Under the pieces are notes generated by a model. It did not search any database, was not told where the DNA came from, and worked only from the letters and a program-made list of their open reading frames with translations. A stretch of DNA of 39,616 bases from an uncultured Candidatus Saccharibacteria bacterium. Lineage in GTDB: Bacteria > Patescibacteriota > Saccharimonadia > Saccharimonadales > Saccharimonadaceae. Position 1 is the stretch's first letter. Every line of letters begins with the position of its first letter. The translations under genes were made by a program, and so were the position numbers. Below, piece by piece: positions 16,067 to 23,452 of the stretch. The DNA lies in the NCBI GenBank assembly GCA_946804195.1, contig CAMPEU010000008.1:1-39616 (forward strand). The letters are read 5' to 3'.

Positions 16067-17155
16067 TTACTTTCTCACCCGCTGAACCGGGCGACCTTTC
16101 CATGTTATTGTTCCGAAATTATAACGATATGTACTAATAATGAGAAGTAGTATCTCCTGAATTACCGTTAAAGGCAATAGCAACGCTCCAATAACTCTAT
16201 AACGCACCCATACTCGTGATAGATAGTAAAACGCTAGTAAGTACTGTCCGACAATAATACCCAACATCCAGGGATACCACCAAACGAGTGCATATGGTAG
16301 TAGGACGGATACGAGTAAGACTATCAGCCATGCGACCTGTACGGAATTGCCACTCGACTGCGGGTAAAGTAGGCGAATACTCGTTTCAACTTGCGAAGAC
16401 CACCTTTTTTCATAGCTAAGACCCAACCATTTATTACTCATAACCAATCGGTACTCCTTTGTCTTTGCGAGTTTTTTTGCAATCGTAGTCTCCATTTGTA
16501 CCGACATTTGCAAACTTTCATCTGTTGCCAGCTGGTCCAATATAGTTTTGCGATCGATCAGCCACGCATTTGCAACCGCCCGAGGTGTTTCGGGCCGAAA
16601 ACGCATCAAAGTCCAGAAGTGCCTCATGGTGGTAAATAGCGTACTAGTTGTCCAGTGGTCATTGCGAATCGGCACAATCGATAACATGCGAGCATTGTGA
16701 CGCCTGTAGTACTGCACCAGATTCATGATAGTATGCCGCTCGATTAGTGTATCGACATCCAGGTAAAACATGATTTCACCACTTGCTTCGTCCGCAAGCC
16801 TTGCCTGTGCATGATTTTTACCTAACCAACCTTCGGGTAGAGATTTACCATCTACGAACCGAACGCCGGAATGCGCAAACGATTTAATCAATATAGAAGT
16901 ATCATCATGAGATTCATCATCTAGTACAATGACCTCGAGCTTTGGATAATCGCTTCCAACAACTCGTTCGAGGCATTGCGTCATTGCATGCGTTTCGTTA
17001 CGCGCAGCAATACATACGCTAACAGTTGGTAGCTTTTTTTCATCAATGCTCGACTGATCCGGCTGTATAGTGAGCCAGTGAAGCACGTTATATAATTTGA
17101 CAAGGACGTAGATATCAATAATTGCAACAATGCCGATTATGATCACATCAATCAT
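16067..17155 (-). CDS. Membrane-bound family 2 glycosyltransferase
   Basis: 362 residues. One N-terminal membrane helix (VIIIGIVAIIDIYVLVKLY) is followed by a GT-A domain: PTVSVCIAARNE, VIVLDDESHDDT, then LDVDTLI, the metal-binding DXD. Near KRWSSQVETSIRLL is the region where GT2 enzymes carry a (Q/R)XXRW-like motif. Two or three C-terminal helices (WLIVLLVSVLLPYALVWW and following) anchor it. The general layout resembles HpnB/CrtQ-like GT2 proteins. It would transfer a sugar from a nucleotide-sugar onto a lipid or surface polymer; donor and acceptor are unknown. The promoter at 17163-17190 predicts transcription starting near the ATG. Confidence 0.85.
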   Translation of the reverse strand: MIDVIIIGIVAIIDIYVLVKLYNVLHWLTIQPDQSSIDEKKLPTVSVCIAARNETHAMTQCLERVVGSDYPKLEVIVLDDESHDDTSILIKSFAHSGVRFVDGKSLPEGWLGKNHAQARLADEASGEIMFYLDVDTLIERHTIMNLVQYYRRHNARMLSIVPIRNDHWTTSTLFTTMRHFWTLMRFRPETPRAVANAWLIDRKTILDQLATDESLQMSVQMETTIAKKLAKTKEYRLVMSNKWLGLSYEKRWSSQVETSIRLLYPQSSGNSVQVAWLIVLLVSVLLPYALVWWYPWMLGIIVGQYLLAFYYLSRVWVRYRVIGALLLPLTVIQEILLLIISTYRYNFGTITWKGRPVQRVRK

Positions 17156-17162
17156 TACCTTA

Positions 17163-17190
17163 ATAGTAGCATAATTGCTTCAGGGGTCAA
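17163..17190 (-). promoter_or_regulatory. Promoter of the glycosyltransferase operon
   Basis: On the minus strand TTGACC, a 16-nt spacer ending TGC, then TACTAT, which ends seven nt before the ATG at 17155. Its -35 lies only three bases from the -35 of the protease promoter on the other strand. Confidence 0.6.
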
Positions 17191-17193
17191 TGC

Positions 17194-17222
17194 TTGCATT
17201 TTTCATCGTTTTGGTGTATAAT
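17194..17222 (+). promoter_or_regulatory. Promoter of the serine protease gene
   Basis: TTGCAT, a 17-nt spacer, TATAAT. It predicts a leader of about 80 nt before the ATG at 17311. Confidence 0.65.
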
Positions 17223-17310
17223 ATATGTATCTGAGGTCGTGCATGCACGTATTTCAGCGAGTCGCACCCGCGGCAATTTGCATACCCTACACCACGGAGG
17301 TGAAACACTC

Positions 17311-18441
17311 ATGCGCTTACGCAGGAGTCTGATCGCAACACAAGTTGTGGCAATATTCGGTTTTCTTGGCCTTGCCATCACGCCGACAGCCACAGCCGAC
17401 GGCTTTCCGCCACCCAGCAATGACGGTATCGTACTCCTGTCGACCACGTACGCCGAGGTCCCAGAGCTTGACGCTGTCGAGGAATTGCTGGGTGTCAATC
17501 TAGACAAACCGGCCAAAATCACGGGATCGTGTACCGGTTGGGTTGCCAAGGTTATGGGCAACGAAGCACTGATAGTGACCGCACGTCACTGTGTCGATAT
17601 GGAATACGGCAAGAATGCAATCAACCGGATTGCTGGCAAAAGCGTCGACGTTACCCGAATGGTAACGGCCGTCAAAGCCAGCACCCTGGATGGTGAATTC
17701 ACCGCCAGCCCACGAGTTGCTCAGGTACTTGATGTCATGCCGGTAGAAAACGGCGACGTCGCAATACTTCGAGTAAGTGGACTAGCGCAACCGCTTGTTC
17801 CGCTGCCGCTAGCCCCATCACAGGGCAAAGTCGGTGACGAGGTGGCAACAGTCGGATTTCCGGCATCGCCATCACATACATCGCCCAGGCTGATCACTAC
17901 CTACGGCGCGCTTACCAGCGAGTCTAGCCCAATCGAACCAAATGGTGAATACGTCGTTACCAGCGACGCATCCACATCGAATGGTGCATCGGGCGGCCCA
18001 ATCGTCAACCGTGACGGCCAAGTCGTTGCAATGACTAGCAAGGGCTACAAAGGCATGGACGTATTCACATATCCGGTCGACTGGTTCACACTGGTCAACT
18101 TCCTCGGTCGTCACGGTATCCAACCGCTGTCCGAATCAGTTGTTGTCACCACGAATGATCCAGCCGTGGCAAATATGCCAGATATTCCCACATCCTCGGC
18201 CAACGGTTCGCTTGCGGACCTATGGAACGAGACATGGGACGGAATGACCTCTGATGTCATGTATGCCAAGGATAAAGCGGTGCAAGGATACAATTGGATT
18301 GACGACGCCCCTGCGGGCATCAAAGTCGCCCTTTCATTCCTTGTACTTCTACTGGTGTACGTCTGGTGGGTTCGGCACAGGCTGAACCGCGTTGCTCCTC
18401 CAAGGAAGCAACACAAGAAAGGAGTAAGCCACCGCCGCTAG
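17311..18441 (+). CDS. Exported, membrane-anchored trypsin-like serine protease
   Basis: 376 residues. A signal peptide (MRLRRSLIATQVVAIFGFLG then LAITPTATA) is followed by an S1/trypsin-like domain. The triad is visible: His93 in TARHCVD, Asp149 in NGDVAIL, Ser227 in SNGASGGPIV. A linker of about 90 residues leads to a hydrophobic helix near residues 340-358 (IKVALSFLVLLLVYVWW) and a basic tail ending KKGVSHRR, so the catalytic domain faces outward and the tail inward. GGAGGTG lies nine nt before the ATG, which decides the start over an ATG 39 codons upstream. GC-rich codons and a strong Shine-Dalgarno set it apart from its leaderless neighbours and hint at later acquisition. No PDZ domain is visible, unlike HtrA/DegP. 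Confidence 0.9.
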   Translation: MRLRRSLIATQVVAIFGFLGLAITPTATADGFPPPSNDGIVLLSTTYAEVPELDAVEELLGVNLDKPAKITGSCTGWVAKVMGNEALIVTARHCVDMEYGKNAINRIAGKSVDVTRMVTAVKASTLDGEFTASPRVAQVLDVMPVENGDVAILRVSGLAQPLVPLPLAPSQGKVGDEVATVGFPASPSHTSPRLITTYGALTSESSPIEPNGEYVVTSDASTSNGASGGPIVNRDGQVVAMTSKGYKGMDVFTYPVDWFTLVNFLGRHGIQPLSESVVVTTNDPAVANMPDIPTSSANGSLADLWNETWDGMTSDVMYAKDKAVQGYNWIDDAPAGIKVALSFLVLLLVYVWWVRHRLNRVAPPRKQHKKGVSHRR

Positions 18442-18452
18442 CGACTCGAGCA

Positions 18453-18496
18453 GGCGGGTGACGGTACATCGGAGCAATCCGAATACCGCACCCGCC
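18453..18496 (+). terminator. Long GC-rich 3' hairpin with GNRA loop
   Basis: GGCGGGTG pairs with CACCCGCC, then CGGTA with TACCG and TCGGA with TCCGA, with single-base interruptions and a GCAA tetraloop. It begins 11 nt after the protease stop. No T-run follows, so it may protect the mRNA 3' end or terminate weakly. Confidence 0.6.
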
Positions 18497-18513
18497 CGCA
18501 AGAGCACTATAGC

Positions 18514-18542
18514 TTGACATAACTGATTACATCATCTATACT
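18514..18542 (+). promoter_or_regulatory. Strong promoter of secE-nusG
   Basis: Consensus TTGACA, a 17-nt spacer and TATACT. The start would be near 18549, leaving about 47 nt of leader before the GTG at 18596. Confidence 0.8.
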
Positions 18543-18595
18543 TTACTTGACAGTCTGCAGTAGCAGACTTTTAATTTTGCGAGGAGATTGCACAA

Positions 18596-18997
18596 GTGGC
18601 AAAGAAGAAGACTAAACGACAATCTACTGACAACGATGCGAATGTTGTTCGTATCAAGGCCGGTGCACCAACTGCCAAAAAGGCAAAGAATGAGCCCGAA
18701 GAAGCGATCGTCATCAAGTCGTCTGCTACGGCGAAAGCTGCCACTAAGGGCAAACCAGTAAAAGCTAAGAAAATAAAAAAACCGCGCAGTCCAAAAGGTT
18801 GGGTAAAACCGTTTCGTGCAGTAGGTGCGTACTTCAAAGGCGCCTGGTATGAATTGCGACAAGTTCGCTGGCCAACCCGACAAGCGACATGGAGCATGAC
18901 AGTAGCAGTATTACTGTACACGGCATTTTTTGTCGTCGTAATTCTACTACTCGATGCAGCATTTAAGTATTTATTTGAACTGATTTTAGGAAACTAA
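18596..18997 (+). CDS. secE: Preprotein translocase subunit SecE
   Basis: 133 residues with a GTG start, placed by GAGGAG nine nt upstream. The C-terminal 60 residues are typical SecE: AYFKGAWYELRQVRWPTRQATWSMT, then one membrane helix (VAVLLYTAFFVVVILLLDAAFKYLF). The first 70 residues are a Lys/Ala-rich, disordered extension (KKKTKRQSTDN...KGKPVKAKKIKK), so the protein is about twice the minimal length of 60-65. SecE clamps SecY in the protein-export channel. It lies 10 nt before nusG, the classical secE-nusG order, and is driven by the strong promoter at 18514-18542. Confidence 0.95.
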   Translation: MAKKKTKRQSTDNDANVVRIKAGAPTAKKAKNEPEEAIVIKSSATAKAATKGKPVKAKKIKKPRSPKGWVKPFRAVGAYFKGAWYELRQVRWPTRQATWSMTVAVLLYTAFFVVVILLLDAAFKYLFELILGN

Positions 18998-19007
18998 GAG
19001 GAGAACT

Positions 19008-19553
19008 ATGGTTAAGAATCGATATGACAGTACCCGACAATGGTATGCAATTCATACATATAGCGGATATGAAGAAAAAGTAGCAGACAGTATTCGTCAA
19101 CGTATCCAAGCCGTTGATATGGCCGACAAAATCTTTGATGTTATGGTACCAAAGGAAAAGCAAATCCAAATCAAAAACGGTAAACGTAAAGTTATCGAAG
19201 CAAAAATCTTTCAAGGCTATGTGCTCGTCGAGATGAAACTCACCGAAGAAACATGGTTTATCACGCGTAATACACCTGGTGTTACTGGCTTTGTTGGTAC
19301 CGGCACAGATCCAACGCCTGTCGCTGAACACGAAATTGCAAAGATCAAAAAACGTATGGGCGTTGAAGATCCAAAGCATCATATTGATTACGCCGTAGGG
19401 GAAGTAGTCAGCATCACCGATGGTCCATTCAAAGGATTCGATGGTTCTATCAGCGAAATCGACACGCAAAAGGGCAAAATCAAGGTTATGGTCAGTATGT
19501 TTGGCCGTGATACTCCTGTTGAACTTGATGCGCTCCAAGTTAGAAAAGTATAA
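19008..19553 (+). CDS. nusG: Transcription termination/antitermination factor NusG
   Basis: 181 residues, the usual length. The NGN domain is evident (RQWYAIHTYSGYEEKVADSI, KIFQGYVLVEM, WFITRNTPGVTGFVG), followed after a linker by the KOW domain (YAVGEVVSITDGPFKGFDGSI, GKIKVMVSMFGRDTPVELD). NusG binds RNA polymerase and couples it to Rho or the ribosome. AGAGGAG precedes the ATG. In most bacteria rplK follows directly; here a two-gene module with an inverted repeat intervenes. Confidence 0.97.
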   Translation: MVKNRYDSTRQWYAIHTYSGYEEKVADSIRQRIQAVDMADKIFDVMVPKEKQIQIKNGKRKVIEAKIFQGYVLVEMKLTEETWFITRNTPGVTGFVGTGTDPTPVAEHEIAKIKKRMGVEDPKHHIDYAVGEVVSITDGPFKGFDGSISEIDTQKGKIKVMVSMFGRDTPVELDALQVRKV

Positions 19554-19631
19554 TAGATTAGAATTTAATCCACATCCGGTAAGGTACGAAATAAGTACCT
19601 AGTGTTTTTGAGAGTTTTGTGTCATAATATA

Positions 19632-19645
19632 GTTGCTCTCGGTCA
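19632..19645. repeat. Left arm of an imperfect inverted repeat
   Basis: GTTGCTCTCGGTCA here matches the reverse complement of 19989-20004 (TGACCGAGAGCGCAAC) except for a two-base gap. The arms enclose the two small membrane-protein genes. Confidence 0.5.
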
Positions 19646-19701
19646 GAGACAAGATACTCGTAGTACACACTACGTCGTTACGATCCGAAACAGGAGGAGC
19701 T

Positions 19702-19830
19702 ATGTCGGCTCTCGTGCTCATTGTCCCGCTCTGCGTGGTTGTCGTGATTCAAATCGGAGTCCTTTGCATAGGTCCTACCTGGCACAAGCATTTCACCAAT
19801 CGCTTCATCACAACCAAGGAGAGACAATGA
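19702..19830 (+). CDS. Tiny membrane protein A between nusG and rplK
   Basis: 42 residues: MSALVLIVPLCVVVVIQIGV then LCIGPTWHKHFTNRFITTKERQ. One membrane helix is followed by a basic tail. AGGAGG lies five nt before the ATG, a very strong site, and the stop overlaps the ATG of the next gene (ATGA), so the two are translationally coupled. Not recognised. It could be a small toxin, a secretion accessory or a phage-type small membrane protein; nothing decides. Confidence 0.6.
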   Translation: MSALVLIVPLCVVVVIQIGVLCIGPTWHKHFTNRFITTKERQ

Positions 19831-19967
19831 AAAGCAAACTTTTCGGCGTTGGCGCTATCATTGGTGTCACCGTGATCGCTACAATGAGCTTCGTTACCAT
19901 TGCAGTCAATCAGTTCATCAAGGACTATGACGATGCATATACGGCCGACCATACAAAGCGTTCATAA
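19827..19967 (+). CDS. Tiny membrane protein B, coupled to A
   Basis: 46 residues: MKSKLFGVGAIIGVTVIATM then SFVTIAVNQFIKDYDDAYTADHTKRS. A single hydrophobic helix (about residues 6-30) or an uncleaved signal is followed by a charged tail. AAGGAGAGAC precedes the ATG, and the start overlaps the stop of the preceding gene by four bases. After the stop a hairpin (GGTTGC 19977-19982 with GCAACC 20000-20005) partly coincides with the right arm of the inverted repeat. Function unknown. Confidence 0.6.
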   Translation: MKSKLFGVGAIIGVTVIATMSFVTIAVNQFIKDYDDAYTADHTKRS

Positions 19968-19988
19968 CGTATCGACGGTTGCACTCAT

Positions 19989-20004
19989 TGACCGAGAGCG
20001 CAAC
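19989..20004. repeat. Right arm of the imperfect inverted repeat
   Basis: TGACCGAGAGCGCAAC pairs with 19632-19645. The same bases also take part in a local hairpin after the second small gene, so this may be a terminator-like element rather than a mobile boundary. Confidence 0.45.
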
Positions 20005-20049
20005 CCATTGCAATTACGTTAATCATCTGTTAAAGTATATTAGTTACGC

Positions 20050-20080
20050 ACTAAATATATGCTTCATATTATTATTTAGT
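20050..20080 (+). promoter_or_regulatory. Hairpin in the rplK leader
   Basis: ACTAAATA pairs with TATTTAGT around an inner ATAT/ATAT. It ends 19 nt before the rplK ATG, and the ribosome site AAGGAA follows it. A TATATT at 20036-20041 could be the -10. Possibly a control site for ribosomal-protein synthesis; weak evidence. Confidence 0.35.
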
Positions 20081-20098
20081 ACAAGGAAAAGAAATTAT

Positions 20099-20524
20099 AT
20101 GGCCAAAAAAGTTATTGGTAATCTGAAACTACGTATCCCAGCCGGCCGTGCAACGGCAGGTCCTCCTGTTGGTTCAACTCTAGGTCAATGGGGACTCAAT
20201 ATGATGGATTTCATTAATCCATTTAATGAAGCAACAAAGAGTGACATGGGCAAAGACGTTATCGTTCACTTGCAAGTCTTTGAAGATCGTACATTCTCTT
20301 GGAAAAGCCTCGGCCAACCAGTTGATGACGCTATTCGCTCGGCTATTGGTATCAAAAAGGGTAGCGGTAAGCCACATAGCGAAAAAGTTGGCAAGATTAC
20401 TCGCGCACAACTCGCTACAATCGCAGAGATGAAAAAAGACCAACTGAACGCTAACGATGAAGATGGTCGTATCAAGATCATCGCTGGCACTGCTCGCAGT
20501 ATGGGTGTTGAAGTCGTCGGCTAG
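20099..20524 (+). CDS. rplK: 50S ribosomal protein uL11
   Basis: 141 residues, the normal L11 length. Conserved stretches include LRIPAGRATAGPPVGSTLGQ at the N-terminus (the Pro-rich thiostrepton-region domain), then the C-terminal 23S-binding KSLGQPVDDAIRSAIGIKKGSGKPHSEKVGKITR and IIAGTARSMGVEV. AAGGAA lies about nine nt before the ATG at 20099; the 40 codons open upstream are leader. Usually followed by rplA in an L11-L1 operon; here rplA is 5 kb away with its own promoter and probable L1 leader. Confidence 0.97.
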   Translation: MAKKVIGNLKLRIPAGRATAGPPVGSTLGQWGLNMMDFINPFNEATKSDMGKDVIVHLQVFEDRTFSWKSLGQPVDDAIRSAIGIKKGSGKPHSEKVGKITRAQLATIAEMKKDQLNANDEDGRIKIIAGTARSMGVEVVG

Positions 20525-20552
20525 TTGCTTTTTTTAGACACTATTGTATAAT
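20525..20552 (+). promoter_or_regulatory. Promoter of the hypothetical gene at 20588
   Basis: TTGCTT, a 16-nt spacer and TATAAT. The -35 touches the rplK stop codon. The T-rich run TTTTTTT at 20529-20535 is not preceded by a good stem. Confidence 0.55.
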
Positions 20553-20584
20553 ACTCCTAATAGCAGAAATGTCATTAGGAGTAT
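20551..20584. promoter_or_regulatory. 34-bp palindrome over the transcription start, probable operator
   Basis: ATACTCCTAAT and ATTAGGAGTAT form a perfect 11-bp inverted repeat around a 12-nt centre. The left arm begins inside the -10 box. The right arm contains the ribosome site AGGAG, eight to nine nt before the ATG. Because transcription should start near 20559, most of the left arm would not be in the RNA, which favours a repressor-binding site over an RNA switch. Confidence 0.55.
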
Positions 20585-20587
20585 TTT

Positions 20588-21136
20588 ATGCATACAAACG
20601 ACTTTGAATCATGGGAAAAGTCATTAGGCGATATTCCAGAAATGTCCAATCTCCCGACCAACCAAATAGAGAATATGGTCAAAAATGCATCGGATCCCAT
20701 TCGATGCGCGATGGACATTCATGACTATATCCAGAACTCATCTCCGGAAGCCCAAGAATCATTTATTCGTGAGGCAAACGACGAAATAAACTATCGATTC
20801 ACATATATGTATCTGAATCGCCCTGTGTATATACGCGTTGACGAAGCATTTGATATCTCGGGCCATAGCGAAACAAGTGACATGATGGAAATGCTTATCG
20901 TCCTAAAGCGAGACGGCGAAGTACTAGCAGGTGGCAAAATGGCTTTCTTTGAAAAACACTACTATCTCGATGCAGAAACCGGTGAAAAACTTCCTCAAAT
21001 ATCGCTTCGACTTCATAGCCCTGCGTTTTTGGATCCAGAGCAAGATACGGAAAATCAATCGGTGCCCATGCCTAACTACCTAACCGTTCCGATTTCAGCA
21101 GTTTCGTACTATGAGGTACGAGACCATGACGACTAG
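20588..21136 (+). CDS. Hypothetical protein, soluble
   Basis: 182 residues, acidic, without signal peptide or membrane helix. The N-terminal 60 residues are helical (ESWEKSLGDIPEMSNL..., IRCAMDIHDYIQ); the rest looks beta-rich and includes FDISGHSETSDMMEMLIVLK, GGKMAFFEKHYYLD and LRLHSPAFLDPEQ. It ends with LTVPISAVSYYEVRD, similar to the end of the next gene. AGGAG precedes the ATG within a palindrome, so expression is probably regulated. No family recognised. Confidence 0.65.
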   Translation: MHTNDFESWEKSLGDIPEMSNLPTNQIENMVKNASDPIRCAMDIHDYIQNSSPEAQESFIREANDEINYRFTYMYLNRPVYIRVDEAFDISGHSETSDMMEMLIVLKRDGEVLAGGKMAFFEKHYYLDAETGEKLPQISLRLHSPAFLDPEQDTENQSVPMPNYLTVPISAVSYYEVRDHDD

Positions 21137-21189
21137 AAAGTTGTCATAATTAATATACAAGCGTAATATGTAACACCATGGGAGGCGGC

Positions 21190-21729
21190 ATGACAAACAA
21201 CGAATTACCAAATCAAGACTATATCGAGCAATGGAGCGATGACGGCATCAACCAGCTATACGCCTTTATGCAATCATTCCGGCCCAACTTTCAAACTACA
21301 CGCAAAAATGATTTTTTTATCCTTGCACAAGAATACCAACATACGATTGACACCGAAAAAAATCCTGACTTTCGTAATATCATGGGTATTGATGGCGAAA
21401 ATACTCTCAACAAGGTAGCGTCACAACAAATAACTTTCCGTCGATTGGCATTAATTACAGATCGATTATTTATACTTTCCAAGTTTGATGATACACAAAT
21501 CATCACAGACGATTACGACAAGACTGCACTCATAACCGGTCTTTTTGATTCATTCGCCTTTAGTCAGCTGGATGACAAAGACCTTTTATCTGTTGAATTA
21601 ATCGAGCCCCAATTTTTACGACCGAGGCTAGACATCAAATCTGAAACGATAGCAACAGCAGATCGTGTCATCGTACCGGTCGGATCAATTAGTGCTCGAA
21701 TCTACGATCCCGAAGAATTATTTCAATAA
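21190..21729 (+). CDS. Hypothetical protein, possible distant paralogue of the preceding one
   Basis: 179 residues, soluble and acidic. The start at 21190 follows GGGAGGCGGC; an ATG four codons upstream lies in that ribosome site. The C-terminal pattern PQFLRPRLDIKS...VIVPVGSISARIYDPEE parallels PAFLDPEQ...LTVPISAVSYYEVRD of the preceding gene, with similar length and placement, which suggests an old tandem duplication. It shares a transcript with that gene or uses its own start 53 nt later. The stop is two bases from the stop of the convergent oxidase. Function unknown. Confidence 0.65.
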   Translation: MTNNELPNQDYIEQWSDDGINQLYAFMQSFRPNFQTTRKNDFFILAQEYQHTIDTEKNPDFRNIMGIDGENTLNKVASQQITFRRLALITDRLFILSKFDDTQIITDDYDKTALITGLFDSFAFSQLDDKDLLSVELIEPQFLRPRLDIKSETIATADRVIVPVGSISARIYDPEELFQ

Positions 21730-21731
21730 AG

Positions 21732-23390
21732 CTAGAAGCGTTCGCGAATATGCGTAAAGCTATAATCCCAATCGGCATTAGCTTTTTTGTGTGGATTAAA
21801 GATTCCTTGCGGGTCAAAGATATCCTTTGTCTCGCGGAATAGTTTGACCATTTCTTTGCCATACATTGCTTCTAGCCATGGTCCGCGTACGAGTCCGTCG
21901 TTGTGCTCTCCGCTCAGACTACCTTTGTATTCTAGTACGAGGTTATTGACCTCCTTCATGGCGGGCAGTATCTTTGCACGATCCTTTGGATTTTCCAGCT
22001 TCATCAGAGGGATGATATGGAAGTTGCCGTCACCCATATGTCCTGCAATCGTTGCAAATAATTTGTACTTTTTGATAAGTTTTCTAATTTTTGGTAAAAA
22101 TTCAGGCAAATGTTCGGGATTAACGACGAAGTCATCGATAAACGGTGCCGTATGCTTGTCATGCACTTTGCTACGTAGTAATTGAAAACTATAGCGACGC
22201 ATAACCCAAAACTTTTCGCTAGAACCTTCGGTTGGTGTTTCTTCAAAACCATTTATTTCATATCGTACTTTTAGCGGACCCAGCTCTTTGTGCAGCGCTT
22301 TTATCTTGTTACGAACTTCTAGCTCGGTATCACCCGTGAATTCAGCCAGCATAACAAGCTTTGGAAAGCCCTTTAGTAGCTGCAACCCATCCGGTATAAG
22401 GCCGAATATTAAGCGTAGGAAGCGCCAAGGACCGAGCAGGCGCAAAAAGCTCGGCATGAACCGAATACTGAGCCATAATGTTTGGTCGTCAAATCCTTCG
22501 AACGTTGCTGGTTTATGCACCAGTACTTTTTCGATAAGTTCGCCTAGGTTATCAATATCGCGCATGAATATAACCAGTAGTCCCGAATGCTTTGGTCGTG
22601 GTACCAATTTGAACGTTGCCTCGGTCACGAATCCCAGCGTACCCTGTGCGCCGATTATGGCTTGCGTCAAATCAAATACGCCCGTTTCGCGGTCCCATAC
22701 GTTCCACAAATTATATCCAGTCGAGTTTTTGCTGACCTTTGGTTTAGCCTTTTTTATCTGGTCATAGTGCTTATCAATTAATTCAAATAAATCTCGATAC
22801 ACTTTACCTTCGAAATCATCTTGATCCATCTTGTCATTCAGCTGTTTACGATTCAGCGGTTTTACTACACGCTCAACACCGTCTGCAAAAACAAACTTCA
22901 TTTCGGGCACATATCGCTCTGTCTTGCCAAACTGTAGCGACTTTTCACCACCGGCATTATTATTCACAATACCACCCATGGCACACAGATCACGACTCGC
23001 AGGGTAGGAGGGGAACAGCCAATCTCCTGTATGTTGATCAAAATCACGGAACAATAGTCCTGGCTGCACGACCGCTTTGTCATTTTTTTGACCGATAAAT
23101 TTGTTCAAATGTTTCTTGAAATCAACAATAATTGAATCGTTAATGGCCGCACCAGACATATCAGTGCCAGCACTACGAGCCGTCAAAGACAAATCACGTT
23201 GATGTTTTTTTCGTTCACTGACAACTTTTACGGCCGCTTCGACATCTTTTGCCGTTTTCGGTGAAATCACCAGCTGTGGACGCAGTTCAAACATACTGGC
23301 ATCGTGTGAGTAAAAATCGAGAGTATCTGATGAACTATCTATATCACCCGTAAACTTGTGTTGTTTTAACGCCTGTTTAATTTCTTCCAT
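21732..23390 (-). CDS. FAD-linked oxidase/dehydrogenase (GlcD/lactate-dehydrogenase type)
   Basis: 552 residues. The N-terminal FAD_binding_4 (PCMH-type) domain is clear: LVISPKTAKDVEAAVKV, LTARSAGTDMSGAAINDSII, VVQPGLLFRDFD, YPASRDLCAMGGIVNNNAGG. A C-terminal FAD-oxidase domain follows, with GHMGDGNFHIIP (the His-containing motif of glycolate/D-lactate dehydrogenases), SGEHNDGLVRGPWL and DIFDPQGIFNPHKK. It would oxidise a 2-hydroxy acid and pass electrons to quinone or another acceptor; the substrate is not readable. Some homologues carry an added Fe-S domain, absent here. TGC-TAATAT (23400-23405) lies nine nt before the ATG, predicting a near-leaderless transcript. It is one of few redox enzymes in the window. 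Confidence 0.92.
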   Translation of the reverse strand: MEEIKQALKQHKFTGDIDSSSDTLDFYSHDASMFELRPQLVISPKTAKDVEAAVKVVSERKKHQRDLSLTARSAGTDMSGAAINDSIIVDFKKHLNKFIGQKNDKAVVQPGLLFRDFDQHTGDWLFPSYPASRDLCAMGGIVNNNAGGEKSLQFGKTERYVPEMKFVFADGVERVVKPLNRKQLNDKMDQDDFEGKVYRDLFELIDKHYDQIKKAKPKVSKNSTGYNLWNVWDRETGVFDLTQAIIGAQGTLGFVTEATFKLVPRPKHSGLLVIFMRDIDNLGELIEKVLVHKPATFEGFDDQTLWLSIRFMPSFLRLLGPWRFLRLIFGLIPDGLQLLKGFPKLVMLAEFTGDTELEVRNKIKALHKELGPLKVRYEINGFEETPTEGSSEKFWVMRRYSFQLLRSKVHDKHTAPFIDDFVVNPEHLPEFLPKIRKLIKKYKLFATIAGHMGDGNFHIIPLMKLENPKDRAKILPAMKEVNNLVLEYKGSLSGEHNDGLVRGPWLEAMYGKEMVKLFRETKDIFDPQGIFNPHKKANADWDYSFTHIRERF

Positions 23391-23399
23391 ACTTTTACT

Positions 23400-23405
23400 A
23401 TATTA
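23400..23405 (-). promoter_or_regulatory. -10 box of the FAD-oxidase gene
   Basis: Minus-strand TGC-TAATAT, with nine nt to the ATG at 23390. It lies just downstream of the terminator at 23432-23452, so the gene is transcribed separately from the island. Confidence 0.45.
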
Positions 23406-23431
23406 GCACAAGCATCATATCTGATGACATC

Positions 23432-23452
23432 AAAAAAACACCCCTTGGGTGT
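23432..23452 (-). terminator. Terminator of the first island unit
   Basis: On the minus strand ACACCC, AAG loop, GGGTGT, then seven T. It starts at the stop codon of the 54-residue ORF. Confidence 0.8.

Noticed and set aside
20529-20535. T-run after rplK as a terminator
   Set aside because: No stable stem precedes the seven T residues; it looks like the spacer of the next promoter.
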